The notes below the pieces were generated by a model, which saw nothing but the letters and a program-made list of their open reading frames with translations, did no database searches and had not been told where the DNA came from. Both the position numbers and the translations under genes were made by a program. A DNA stretch of 54,092 nt, taken from positions 1 through 54,092 of IMG/VR virus record IMGVR_UViG_3300047557_001894; one strand, given 5' to 3'. Of the stretch, positions 1 through 6,884 are shown piece by piece. The stretch is from a virus. Within the stretch, counting starts at the first letter, position 1. Each line of letters begins with the position of its first letter.

Positions 1-3
1 CAC

Positions 4-723
4 ATGGAGTGGGCGCCTCCGAGCGTCGGGCAGTGGACCGACTACATGCTGGCGCAGGGCGGCGGCGCGAGCTCCAACATGGTGACCATCGACATCGTGG
101 CCGAGGAGCAGCGCGTCGACGCGGCGTGGGCCGGTGCCTACGCGAAGGCGGCGGGGCTCGTGACCGCGTTCCTGCGCTCCCGCGCGCAGCATCTCCACGC
201 CATGCCCAAGGCGGGCGCCGCGTATCTCGACGCGATGCGCTGGCCTTCGCACCGCTCGTGGTCGAACGCGACCAACGCCTTCGCGAGCTCGATCGTGCAA
301 GGCACCGCGAGCATGTACCGCGACCGTCTGATCGCGGCCTACGTGGGCCAGGGCATCAGCGAAGAGTTCGCGAATTGGACCGCGACCGCTGACCTTCCTG
401 ATCCCGACGAAGTGATGGACGGCAAGATCACCTTCAAGCACGAGCCGCACCGTCTCGATCGCACCCTCGCTCTTTCGAGCTCCATGGCGGCGTCGCTCCT
501 CGGCGACGACAACGCGGGTCGCCGCCAGGTTCGCTCGGACGCCTTCTGGCGCTTCATCGGGCAGATGGCCGACCAGAGCGCGACCGACCTGGTGATCCCC
601 GGCGTCGGGGCGATCTTGCGGGCCGAGACCGCGAAGCCCGAGCTTCGCCTCTCGACTACCCGCGAGGGCAATGCGGCGATCTCGAAGATCGCTCCGCACA
701 TGAAGGCGGCTGGGCGCATCTAG
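4..723 (+). CDS. Hypothetical protein, possibly 5'-truncated by the window edge
   Basis: The reading frame is open to the left edge, so the ATG at 4 may be internal and the true start may lie outside the window. The 239-residue product is soluble, Ala-rich and without signal peptide or membrane segment. A Trp/Ser-rich stretch near residues 78-90 and a C-terminal part ending in SKIAPHMKAAGRI are the only landmarks. I do not recognise a family. It ends one base before the first copy of a recurrent structured element, so it is probably the last gene of its translational group. Confidence 0.55.
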   Translation: MEWAPPSVGQWTDYMLAQGGGASSNMVTIDIVAEEQRVDAAWAGAYAKAAGLVTAFLRSRAQHLHAMPKAGAAYLDAMRWPSHRSWSNATNAFASSIVQGTASMYRDRLIAAYVGQGISEEFANWTATADLPDPDEVMDGKITFKHEPHRLDRTLALSSSMAASLLGDDNAGRRQVRSDAFWRFIGQMADQSATDLVIPGVGAILRAETAKPELRLSTTREGNAAISKIAPHMKAAGRI

Positions 724-783
724 CCCCTGTGCTCTCGGTAGGCCCACGCATGCGCATGCGTGGGCTCTCCGTGAGCACAGGGG
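724..783 (+). promoter_or_regulatory. Recurrent structured element, copy 1 (nested hairpin upstream of the gene at 812)
   Basis: An outer perfect 11-bp stem (724-734 with 773-783) encloses CGG/CCG (736-738 with 769-771) and a perfect 24-bp palindrome (742-765). The conserved flanks are CGGTAG at 736-741 and TCTCCGTGA at 766-774. They abut the inner stem exactly, as in copies 2 and 3. There is no U-tract, so a simple terminator is unlikely. The TCTCC at 766-770 is complementary to GGAGA in the downstream ribosome binding site (802-806), which suggests a translational control role. The function is inferred. Confidence 0.7.
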
Positions 784-811
784 CCACGGTCGGCTCGTGC
801 GGGAGAAAGTC

Positions 812-1726
812 ATGGATGAGGACGACGACTCGATGATTCCGAAGACGCTGAAGGACGCTGCGCGAATGCTCGACGCGAATGGCGGTCCGCGTCAGCGCTT
901 CTTCGAGCAGAAGATGAAGCCGCTGATCGAGCAGCTCGAAGCGTTGGCGAACGCCGAGGGCATCCCGTGGGTGAGCGTCATCGAGCTCGATCGAGTGGCC
1001 GCGAAGGAGGGTGAAGCCATCGCCTCGGTGTTCACCCTCGCCGGACAGCGAGACTCGCACGGCAGGATGATTCCGCCGTTGCACCCCGGCATGGTCCTGG
1101 CCGCGGAGGCGTGCTGCGGCACTCCAGACCCAGACCTCATGCACCTAGGTCGTGTGATGCGCATGAAGGCGAATGAGGGGCTGTGCCCCTGCCCTGCGTG
1201 CACGCAGCGGCGTGAGGAGCCCGACGCCAAGCCCGCAGAGGGCGCGAAGACTTCCTCACCGCTGGTGCAATTCAGCAGTCAGGACATCGCCAGTCTCTTT
1301 GCTGAAGTAGCGGCGGTGCGTGTCGAAGGTGAGGTCGTCACCGGGCGCCCCGCGAAGGGGCCGAAGGAAGAAGCCTTCGAGAAGGAGCTGGTGCCGCTTA
1401 TCGAGAATCTGCGAGCGGCGGCGAAGCAGCACGGTGTCCAAGGCATCTTTGCCTTCGACATCGGGAACGGGGAGCGCATCGAAGAAGGGGTCATCGGTGG
1501 CGGTGTCGTGATGGACATGCAGGACATCACGGAGCCGCGTCTGTTGGCGGCCTCGGGTGTGCTCTTCGGCAATCCAGAGAACTACCCGGTCGCGATGCGG
1601 CAGGTAGTGATCGAGTCAGCCAACTTCATCAAGAAGAAGCGCGACGAGCGCGAACGTGCGGGCAAGGGGGAAACGAAGTTCACGCAGCCGGTCGACCCGA
1701 AGGTCAACACGTTCGGCTCGAACTAG
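812..1726 (+). CDS. Hypothetical protein with two copies of a small phage domain
   Basis: The start ATG at 812 is chosen because GGGAGA (801-806) sits at ribosome-binding distance; an in-frame GTG at 797 is less likely. The 304-residue protein contains the same domain twice. The first copy (about residues 30-70) reads like KPLIEQLEALANAEGIPWV. The second (about residues 190-230) reads like VPLIENLRAAAKQHGVQGI and is followed by FAFDIG. Between them lies a Cys cluster (CPCPACTQR, about residue 130). A third copy is in the next gene. The domain resembles small hypothetical proteins common in phage early regions; its function is unknown. It is preceded by structured element copy 1 and followed by copy 2. 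Confidence 0.75.
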   Translation: MDEDDDSMIPKTLKDAARMLDANGGPRQRFFEQKMKPLIEQLEALANAEGIPWVSVIELDRVAAKEGEAIASVFTLAGQRDSHGRMIPPLHPGMVLAAEACCGTPDPDLMHLGRVMRMKANEGLCPCPACTQRREEPDAKPAEGAKTSSPLVQFSSQDIASLFAEVAAVRVEGEVVTGRPAKGPKEEAFEKELVPLIENLRAAAKQHGVQGIFAFDIGNGERIEEGVIGGGVVMDMQDITEPRLLAASGVLFGNPENYPVAMRQVVIESANFIKKKRDERERAGKGETKFTQPVDPKVNTFGSN

Positions 1727-1727
1727 G

Positions 1728-1787
1728 CGCGAGCTCCGACGGTAGAGCGCGCGGCACCAACCACGCGCTTCTCCGTGAGCGCTCGCG
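1728..1787 (+). promoter_or_regulatory. Recurrent structured element, copy 2 (upstream of the gene at 1817)
   Basis: This has the same architecture as copy 1. ACGG (1739-1742) pairs with CCGT (1773-1776), with TAG (1743-1745) opposite TCT (1770-1772). The inner stem is 1746-1754 with 1761-1769 (one C/A mismatch) and has a 6-nt loop. The conserved right flank TCTCCGTGA is at 1770-1778. An outer stem CGCGAGC (1728-1734) with GCTCGCG (1781-1787) carries a 2-nt bulge. The inner stem sequence is unrelated to copies 1 and 3, so pairing is conserved while sequence is not. TCTCC can pair with GGAGA in the downstream ribosome binding site (1807-1811). Confidence 0.7.
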
Positions 1788-1816
1788 TTGTGCGAGGGCC
1801 TGATCGGGAGAGTGAC

Positions 1817-2305
1817 ATGGACGAGAAGCAGAAGGCAGAAGCACAGATGAAGGCGTGCGGAGCGAAGGTAGAGATGGTCGCCACGCACAAGCAGGCAGCC
1901 ATCGACCACCTGAAGGTGCAGGAGCTCCGTCGTCTGAACGCCGAGATGCTCAACTCGGCTTACGAAGGGCCGGAAGCCATCTTGAAGAAGGCGGCTCTCT
2001 TCAAGGAGAAGCTGGACGATCTGCTCGATCCTTCGCCGCACCAGCAGCCCAAGGTCGCGGGCGACCCGAACGACACCCGCGGGCCGAAGGAAGTCATCTA
2101 CGACACCGAGATCGGTCCGCTGATGGATCAGATCATCGCCTGCTGCGAGAAGAACAGCATCCCCATTCTCGCTCACTTCGAGTTCGACGGGGACATGAGA
2201 TGCACAACCAACCTCGGCCCGTTCGCACACATGGGCGCGAGGGTCGCGGAGGCTGCGCTCGTGGGTGGGCCGCGCGCCATTCTGGCGGTTATGGCGGGGG
2301 GCTAG
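1817..2305 (+). CDS. Hypothetical protein with a third copy of the domain found in the 812 gene
   Basis: The start ATG at 1817 follows GGGAGAG (1806-1812). The product is 162 residues: a Lys/Glu-rich helical N-terminal half (about 1-95), then the domain with the pattern IGPLMDQIIACCEKNSIPIL followed by AHFEFDG (about 98-125). This matches both repeats of the preceding protein. The tail is Gly/Ala-rich. The 3' end overlaps the radical SAM gene by 41 bases, suggesting translational coupling. The family is common among phage hypotheticals and its role is unknown. Confidence 0.75.
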   Translation: MDEKQKAEAQMKACGAKVEMVATHKQAAIDHLKVQELRRLNAEMLNSAYEGPEAILKKAALFKEKLDDLLDPSPHQQPKVAGDPNDTRGPKEVIYDTEIGPLMDQIIACCEKNSIPILAHFEFDGDMRCTTNLGPFAHMGARVAEAALVGGPRAILAVMAGG

Positions 2306-3074
2306 CCCCTCCGTGCTCCTAAAGATCACGAACTTTTGCAGCTTAGGCTGCAAGCACTGCATGGAGGACTCGACCATCGCGGGCGAGCACATGACGCGCG
2401 AGACCTTCGAGGCGGCGCTCGATCTCACCGAGCGTGTCGAGGCGAAAGCCTACGCGGCGGGTGCGCCGAGGCATCTGCTCCTCTCGGGTGGCGAGTGCTC
2501 CGAGCACCCTGACTTTCTCGCCTACTTCGAGCGCGCGTTGGAGCGGCGGTTCGTGGTCACGATCATCACCAACGGGATGTGGCTTGGCGACGAAGCGTTG
2601 CGAAACGCGATCGTGCCACGCGCCCTGATGGTGCAAGTGACGAACGATCCGCGCTTCTACCCGAAGGCTCCACCGCGGATCGAGATGCCTCGTCTCGGGT
2701 ACGTGGACTCGCTCACGGCGCTTGTTCCGCTCGGGCGACTGGCTCGCAAGTCGGGGCCACATCCCCTTCCAATCAAGGGCTCTCCGAGCTCGTTCAACGT
2801 CCGCAGCCTCACGCGCAGCCTCGGAGACATCGGCGAAGCCGTTGCCATGATCCGCGTGCGGGCGATGATGGGCAGGGGCGGGCACTGCGCGCCGAGCATC
2901 GGGTGGGACGGCGGCATGTACGCCGGAGAGACGATCAACTGCTTTCGCATCGGAGATGTGCGGAGCACGAACCTGGAGCTGTCGCGGGCCGTTTGCGAGA
3001 TGAAGTGCAACGCCTGCGGCTTGGTCGATGGGCTGCCCGACACGCACAAGGCAGCCATTGGTGAACTCGAATAG
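2265..3074 (+). CDS. Radical SAM domain protein
   Basis: This is a radical S-adenosylmethionine enzyme: Cys25, Cys29 and Cys32 form the CxxxCxxC ligand set for the 4Fe-4S cluster that cleaves SAM, and GGE at 75-77 is the SAM-binding motif. The length is 269 residues. The C-terminal part adds further cysteines (HCAPS, NCFRIGD, CEMKCNAC). These could bind an auxiliary cluster as in SPASM/twitch enzymes, but a full SPASM pattern is not clear. The GTG at 2265 retains PSVLLKITNFC, the usual lead-in to the cluster motif; GTG 2313 is an alternative. The substrate is unknown. It overlaps the preceding small protein and lies 12 bases before a VWA protein, so these may form one functional unit. It lacks the hallmarks of QueE. 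Confidence 0.85.
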   Translation: MGRAPFWRLWRGASPSVLLKITNFCSLGCKHCMEDSTIAGEHMTRETFEAALDLTERVEAKAYAAGAPRHLLLSGGECSEHPDFLAYFERALERRFVVTIITNGMWLGDEALRNAIVPRALMVQVTNDPRFYPKAPPRIEMPRLGYVDSLTALVPLGRLARKSGPHPLPIKGSPSSFNVRSLTRSLGDIGEAVAMIRVRAMMGRGGHCAPSIGWDGGMYAGETINCFRIGDVRSTNLELSRAVCEMKCNACGLVDGLPDTHKAAIGELE

Positions 3075-3086
3075 GGAGAAGCAACG

Positions 3087-4439
3087 ATGGGAATGAACCT
3101 GGCGCAAGCGACTAAGAGCCTGCCAGCACAGCAGAAGCTCTCGGTCGCGCGCATGATGATCGCGCACAAGAACCCGTACTTCACCAGCCTCGTGATCCGA
3201 ATGATCTTCCGCGAGGTCGACAAGGAGTCGCAGCCGATGGGCATCGGCGTCTCGCGTCGAGGCGTCGTGTACTGGCGTCGTGACTTCATCGACCATCTCA
3301 CCGCGGAGCAGCTCGCCGTGTTGCTCCTGAACAAGTCGCTGCACGTCCTCTTTCGGCACTCGGACAGGGCGCGAGCGGGGGCCTTCAACCCCGAGGTGTT
3401 CAACGAGGCGGCTGACTGCGAGATCAACGACGATCTCGAAGCCGCTGGATGGACGATGGAGTCCGTCGACGAGAACGGGCAGCCGTGCAGGCTGCTGACA
3501 CCGAGCCACTTCAAGCTGGAAAGCCACAAGTCAGCCGAGTGGTACTACAACGAGATCATGCAGCAGCGGGCGCAGAACCAGGCGCCCCCTGTGAACCACG
3601 GCACCGCCCGTGGCTGCGGTGGTTCGGGCGCTGGCGGGGCGCCTGGCCCTAACGAACCGAGCGGGCAGCCACAGCCGAACGGTGAGGGTGACGCTTCGGG
3701 CAGCGAGCAGGGCGATGGGGGCATGGACGGGCGCTCTGAGGGCGAGCTGGAGGGAATGCGCGATCAAGTCGCGCAGGGCATGAAGAAGCGGCAGGCGGGG
3801 AAGGGCCAGGGGTCCATGCCCCTCGGCTGGCAAGTCTGGAGCGACGAAGAGCTCAAGCCGCCGACGATCCGGTGGCAAGACGAGCTTCGGCAGACCGTGC
3901 GCAACGCTTTCCGAGCGGTCGCCGGGAACGTGGACCGCACGTTCAAGAAGTCGAACCGCAAGCAGGCTGGCCTTGGCTTCGGCTCGGGTCGCCCGGTCCT
4001 TGCGGGGTGGCACAAGCCCACCCCCAACGTGATGATCGCGATTGACACTTCGGGTTCTATGGGCGGGCTGATGCCCGAGATCATGGCCGAAGTGCAGTCC
4101 ATCCTCACGGAGGTGCGCGGCAGCGTGTCCTTCGTGTCCATCGACGCCGAAGTGCAGAGCTCGGGCCGCACGGCTGACTGGCGAGTGATTGCTCGCGAGT
4201 CGAAGGGCGGCGGCGGTACGGACTTCCGCCCACTGTTCGATCACATCGAGAAGATGCCGAAGAACGAGCAGCCCAACGTGGTGATCTTCGCCACCGACGG
4301 CTGCGGCCCCGCGCCGAAGGACGAGCCCGACCCGCACGTCATCTGGCTCCTGTGCGGGGACTACACGATGAAGCCTGCCTCGTGGGGCAAGTACATCAGC
4401 ACCGACAAGAAGACCACGCCCGAGGCGTACTCAGAGTGA
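3087..4439 (+). CDS. VWA-like domain protein, DUF2201-type, with degenerate metallopeptidase site
   Basis: The N-terminal region (about 1-130) resembles the putative metallopeptidase-like domain of DUF2201 proteins. Where the family normally has HExxH, this protein has NKSLH (residues 82-86), so the zinc-protease site appears lost. A Gly/Pro/Gln-rich linker (about 165-225) joins it to a von Willebrand A domain with an intact MIDAS start, DTSGS at 320-324, and a later ATDGCGP. VWA proteins of this kind usually act with a MoxR-type AAA+ ATPase as metal-dependent protein-remodelling pairs; no MoxR gene is visible here. The start ATG at 3087 is preceded by AGGGAGAAG. It sits in the same transcription unit as the radical SAM gene. 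Confidence 0.85.
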   Translation: MGMNLAQATKSLPAQQKLSVARMMIAHKNPYFTSLVIRMIFREVDKESQPMGIGVSRRGVVYWRRDFIDHLTAEQLAVLLLNKSLHVLFRHSDRARAGAFNPEVFNEAADCEINDDLEAAGWTMESVDENGQPCRLLTPSHFKLESHKSAEWYYNEIMQQRAQNQAPPVNHGTARGCGGSGAGGAPGPNEPSGQPQPNGEGDASGSEQGDGGMDGRSEGELEGMRDQVAQGMKKRQAGKGQGSMPLGWQVWSDEELKPPTIRWQDELRQTVRNAFRAVAGNVDRTFKKSNRKQAGLGFGSGRPVLAGWHKPTPNVMIAIDTSGSMGGLMPEIMAEVQSILTEVRGSVSFVSIDAEVQSSGRTADWRVIARESKGGGGTDFRPLFDHIEKMPKNEQPNVVIFATDGCGPAPKDEPDPHVIWLLCGDYTMKPASWGKYISTDKKTTPEAYSE

Positions 4440-4612
4440 GCGCCGAGACCACGAACAGCAGCGCATCCATGCGCGTGCAGGGGGAGGTCGAGGGCCAGAA
4501 GTACGAAGCCCAGCTCTCCATCAAGACGACGCGGCTCCTCTCGAAGGATGAGCTCGTCGCTCTGATGGCAGAAGTACATCGGGCCATTCGATCGTCGCTG
4601 TCTCAGCGATGA
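4436..4612 (+). CDS. Small hypothetical protein (58 aa)
   Basis: The GTG at 4436 overlaps the stop of the VWA gene (GTGA), the usual coupling in this genome. The product is Ser/Thr-rich at the N-terminus, followed by a short beta-like segment (VQGEVEGQKYEAQLSIK) and a C-terminal amphipathic helix. The stop overlaps the left arm of structured element copy 3. No family recognised. Confidence 0.6.
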   Translation: MSAETTNSSASMRVQGEVEGQKYEAQLSIKTTRLLSKDELVALMAEVHRAIRSSLSQR

Positions 4613-4660
4613 CGGTAGGGCACGGGGTTCGCTCCGTGCCTCTCCGTGATCTCTGGAGGA
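4612..4660 (+). promoter_or_regulatory. Recurrent structured element, copy 3 (upstream of the gene at 4664)
   Basis: ACGG (4612-4615) pairs with CCGT (4644-4647). TAG (4616-4618) lies opposite TCT (4641-4643). The inner stem is GGCACGG (4619-4625) with CCGTGCC (4634-4640), loop 8 nt. The conserved right flank TCTCCGTGA is at 4641-4649. No convincing outer stem is seen. TCTCC/CTCC can pair with the strong Shine-Dalgarno GGAGGA (4655-4660) just before the ATG at 4664, which would block initiation. The role is inferred. Confidence 0.7.
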
Positions 4661-4663
4661 GCC

Positions 4664-5134
4664 ATGAACAAGGCTATTCGTCGCGAGCAGGAGCGCCGTG
4701 CCTACGACCGGCACCAGCGCTCGCGCAAGCCACTGCACTACAAGAGCAAGTACCCTGGCAAGACGCAGGGCAAGCTGTGCTCCTGCGTGATGTGCGGGAA
4801 CCCGCGCAGGCACTTCGGCAAGTCCAAGCGCAAGGAGCTCAACGCGACTCGCGAGAGCCCCGAGCTCTTGCACTTCGAGTCGCTGGACCCGGGGTTTCCC
4901 GACGAGTGCAACATCTGGGATTGCGACTGCGATGACTGCCTCTGGGCGCACCGGCACGACAACGAGCCGTACGTCCAGTCGCGGTTCGAGCACCGGCCCT
5001 TGTCCGCACTCGGAGCATGCGAGCCGTGGCGGTTCATCGAGGAGCTCCGCGTCGCAGAGATTCTGGCGAAGATGGCGCTTCGTCGGACGAAGGCGAAGAT
5101 GGCGCTTCGTCGGACGAAGGCGATGGTGTCGTGA
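4664..5134 (+). CDS. Small Cys-motif protein (CSCxMCGNPR type)
   Basis: The start ATG at 4664 directly follows GGAGGA. The 156-residue basic protein has the motif CSCVMCGNPRR (about residues 42-52). This is typical of a widespread small phage/bacterial family of unknown role and probably coordinates metal. A second Cys cluster, CNIWDCDCDDC, lies at about 83-93. The C-terminus carries a perfect 9-residue tandem duplication, KMALRRTKA twice. The gene is preceded by structured element copy 3. It ends overlapping the next gene (GTGA). Confidence 0.75.
   Translation: MNKAIRREQERRAYDRHQRSRKPLHYKSKYPGKTQGKLCSCVMCGNPRRHFGKSKRKELNATRESPELLHFESLDPGFPDECNIWDCDCDDCLWAHRHDNEPYVQSRFEHRPLSALGACEPWRFIEELRVAEILAKMALRRTKAKMALRRTKAMVS
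5069..5122 (+). repeat. Perfect 27-nt tandem duplication
   Basis: Two identical 27-base units (5069-5095 and 5096-5122) lie at the 3' end of the Cys-motif gene. They encode KMALRRTKA twice in that frame. The length is a multiple of three, so the reading frame is preserved. Likely a recent replication-slippage event. Confidence 0.9.
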
Positions 5135-5643
5135 GTGTCAGCGACGAGCGCGTGCGCGAGTTGGTGGCTCGCGCTCTACGCACCATCGAGACGTACAACC
5201 GCGGCGAGATCATCCAAGAGCAGGACGCTGCCGTCTCGTTCGTTGGTGGCGTGATGGCTGCGACCCGTGCGTCTGCGAACGACTACCTCCAGCGCACGAC
5301 CTTCATGTCCTCGTCCGAGCAGATGTTGGACACCTACGAGTCCAGACAGCTTGTGTACCTAACCGCACGCGCATGGATCACGGCACCCGAGCAGTGGTTC
5401 GGCGTCCCGTGCATGTGGAACCCGGCCCTCGCAGTGCTCGGGGAGATGCTTCGAGAAGACCCGAGCTGGTCTCTAATGATCCTGTTGCCTGAAGCCGTCA
5501 TGCAGACCGGCTCTCGGATCGGTGGCCCGTTCGTTCCCGAAGAGGAGCGCGGCTACCTCGTACCCGTTGCCCATCGGTGGGCGGACTACCTGCGGCAGAC
5601 GAACCCACGACCCATCACACCCGAGGAAAGAGGAGCGACATGA
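5131..5643 (+). CDS. Hypothetical protein
   Basis: The GTG at 5131 overlaps the previous stop (GTGA) and gives a 170-residue product. An upstream in-frame extension through the 27-nt repeat is possible but would be unusually acidic and low in complexity. The protein has an N-terminal amphipathic helix (SDERVRELVARALRTIE) and a Trp-rich centre. The C-terminus looks like AHRWADYLRQ. No membrane segment or known motif was recognised. It ends with ATGA overlap to the next gene. Confidence 0.65.
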   Translation: MSVSDERVRELVARALRTIETYNRGEIIQEQDAAVSFVGGVMAATRASANDYLQRTTFMSSSEQMLDTYESRQLVYLTARAWITAPEQWFGVPCMWNPALAVLGEMLREDPSWSLMILLPEAVMQTGSRIGGPFVPEEERGYLVPVAHRWADYLRQTNPRPITPEERGAT

Positions 5644-6227
5644 AGCTGATCGCATTGCTGGCAGAGCACAAGGAGGCCCGTCGTCGTGGAGCCGCGAAGG
5701 GTGCGCTCTGGCTCGCCAAGGAGGGAGCACCGGGAACGAAGTATTCGTGGGGGCTCGGTGAGCGTGATGCGTGGCACGTCCACAGCCCGACTTCGGGCAC
5801 AGCGAACTACGCGCTGACTATGGAGGATATGAGCATCGACACCTGGTACACGGTGCCGCCGAACCCGCGCGAGAGCTTCACGATCCCCGATCTCGACCCG
5901 TCGATCCCCTGGTCCGAGGGCGTGGTGGAGGATTTCCTTCGGGTAGTGCGCGGGCTTCCGTTCGCGCACAACGACGTGGTGGGTGGCGTCGAGTCGCTCG
6001 TCGCGCAGCGCAAGAAGCTCAACGAGAGCTATCAGCAGCAGCTCAGGCTCGCTGAGGAGATGGCCAATCGGGCCAACCAAGCGGGCGAGAAACTCGCGCA
6101 GGCCGAGCGGCAGAGGGACGAGTTCTCGCTGCTCCTTGCGAAGCACAGCAGGTGCAACGCGCGCTTGCGTCAGGCACTCAAGAGCTTCGGACTGTCGGAC
6201 ACCATCGTTGCGATGCTGGAGGAGTGA
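5640..6227 (+). CDS. Hypothetical coiled-coil protein
   Basis: The ATG at 5640 overlaps the previous stop and follows GAGGAAAGAGGAG, a strong ribosome binding site. The product is 195 residues. The N-terminal two thirds is a mixed domain with several Trp and Pro. Residues about 120-175 form a Gln/Glu/Ala-rich coiled coil (QQQLRLAEEMANRANQAGEK). Function is unknown. Confidence 0.65.
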   Translation: MKLIALLAEHKEARRRGAAKGALWLAKEGAPGTKYSWGLGERDAWHVHSPTSGTANYALTMEDMSIDTWYTVPPNPRESFTIPDLDPSIPWSEGVVEDFLRVVRGLPFAHNDVVGGVESLVAQRKKLNESYQQQLRLAEEMANRANQAGEKLAQAERQRDEFSLLLAKHSRCNARLRQALKSFGLSDTIVAMLEE

Positions 6228-6229
6228 AC

Positions 6230-6595
6230 ATGGGCGAGTCTCACATTCGTATGGTCGATCCTGCGGCGCTGTACGACAGGATCGGGGAGCTCGAACGCGA
6301 GCTCGAAGCTACGCAGCACGAGCTGGTCCGCGTGCAGGAAAGGCACGCGGACCCCCCGCACAGGTTGCAGCTCGCTGCGTGGGCGAGACCCCTGCCGCAG
6401 TGGGCCGCGGCCGCTTGGGTCGTCTGCATTGCAGGGTGCTTCGCGATCCAGGCGTGGCGTCTGACGGACGGCACGTCGCTCGTGACAGTGCTGATCGCGT
6501 GGGTCCAGTTTTCTGTGGTGGTGCTGGTCGTAGTGCTGATGGCGCTGCTCGCCATCTTCATCGCGGCGTTCGAGTGGGTGAAGGTGAAGCGATGA
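6230..6595 (+). CDS. Small membrane protein with two predicted transmembrane helices
   Basis: The start ATG at 6230 has GGAGGAG a few bases upstream, overlapping the previous stop. The product has 121 residues. A short coiled coil (DRIGELERELEATQHELVRVQ, roughly 16-36) is followed by two hydrophobic helices (about 57-75 and 84-114). The C-terminus is short and basic. It could be an early inner-membrane effector or exclusion protein; nothing more specific is visible. Confidence 0.65.
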   Translation: MGESHIRMVDPAALYDRIGELERELEATQHELVRVQERHADPPHRLQLAAWARPLPQWAAAAWVVCIAGCFAIQAWRLTDGTSLVTVLIAWVQFSVVVLVVVLMALLAIFIAAFEWVKVKR

Positions 6596-6596
6596 A

Positions 6597-6617
6597 CCAC
6601 CGCAGGAAACGCGGTGG
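6597..6617 (+). promoter_or_regulatory. Stem-loop between genes
   Basis: CCACCGC (6597-6603) and GCGGTGG (6611-6617) form a perfect 7-bp stem with a 7-nt loop, directly after the stop of the membrane-protein gene. No U-run follows, so it may be an RNA-stability or processing hairpin rather than a terminator. Confidence 0.5.
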
Positions 6618-6637
6618 AATGCGAGAGTGATTAGAGC

Positions 6638-6862
6638 ATGGGTATGAGCGAAGCCGAGTTCATGTGCATCGAGTGCGGTCATCGCACTTCGATGCGCCCA
6701 CGTCCCGACGTGATGTACCAGCTCACCCGAGAGCTGCTGGTGCCGTACCCCGACGACATACCCGTCGCTTCGTGCGATGGGTGCGGCGAGACGTACACGA
6801 ACCGAGCCGAGGACGAGGCGATCCGCGCCTCGTTGCTTGCGAAACACGGTGTGCCCGCGTGA
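6638..6862 (+). CDS. Small zinc-ribbon protein, YgiT/MqsA-type finger
   Basis: The 74-residue protein has CIECGH near the N-terminus and CDGCGETY about 35 residues later. This is the spacing and wording of the YgiT-type zinc finger found at the N-terminus of MqsA antitoxins (a tyrosine-containing linker, then P-A/V-x-x-C-x-x-CGE-x-Y). The MqsA C-terminal HTH is absent, so it is a stand-alone finger. ATG 6638 or 6644 could start it. No toxin gene is adjacent. Confidence 0.65.
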   Translation: MGMSEAEFMCIECGHRTSMRPRPDVMYQLTRELLVPYPDDIPVASCDGCGETYTNRAEDEAIRASLLAKHGVPA

Positions 6863-6884
6863 TCGAGAAAGGAATCCCCTGACC

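Noticed and set aside
724-783. Element copy 1 as an intrinsic terminator
   Set aside because: No U-tract follows, the three copies share non-stem sequence, and each lies just before a start codon.
2343-3527. Long leftward frame opposite the radical SAM and VWA genes
   Set aside because: Its product is Arg/Leu/Val/His-rich without motifs and it opposes two genes with clear catalytic motifs.
6638-6862. MqsA-like finger as part of a toxin-antitoxin pair
   Set aside because: No MqsR-like toxin lies next to it and the antitoxin HTH domain is absent.
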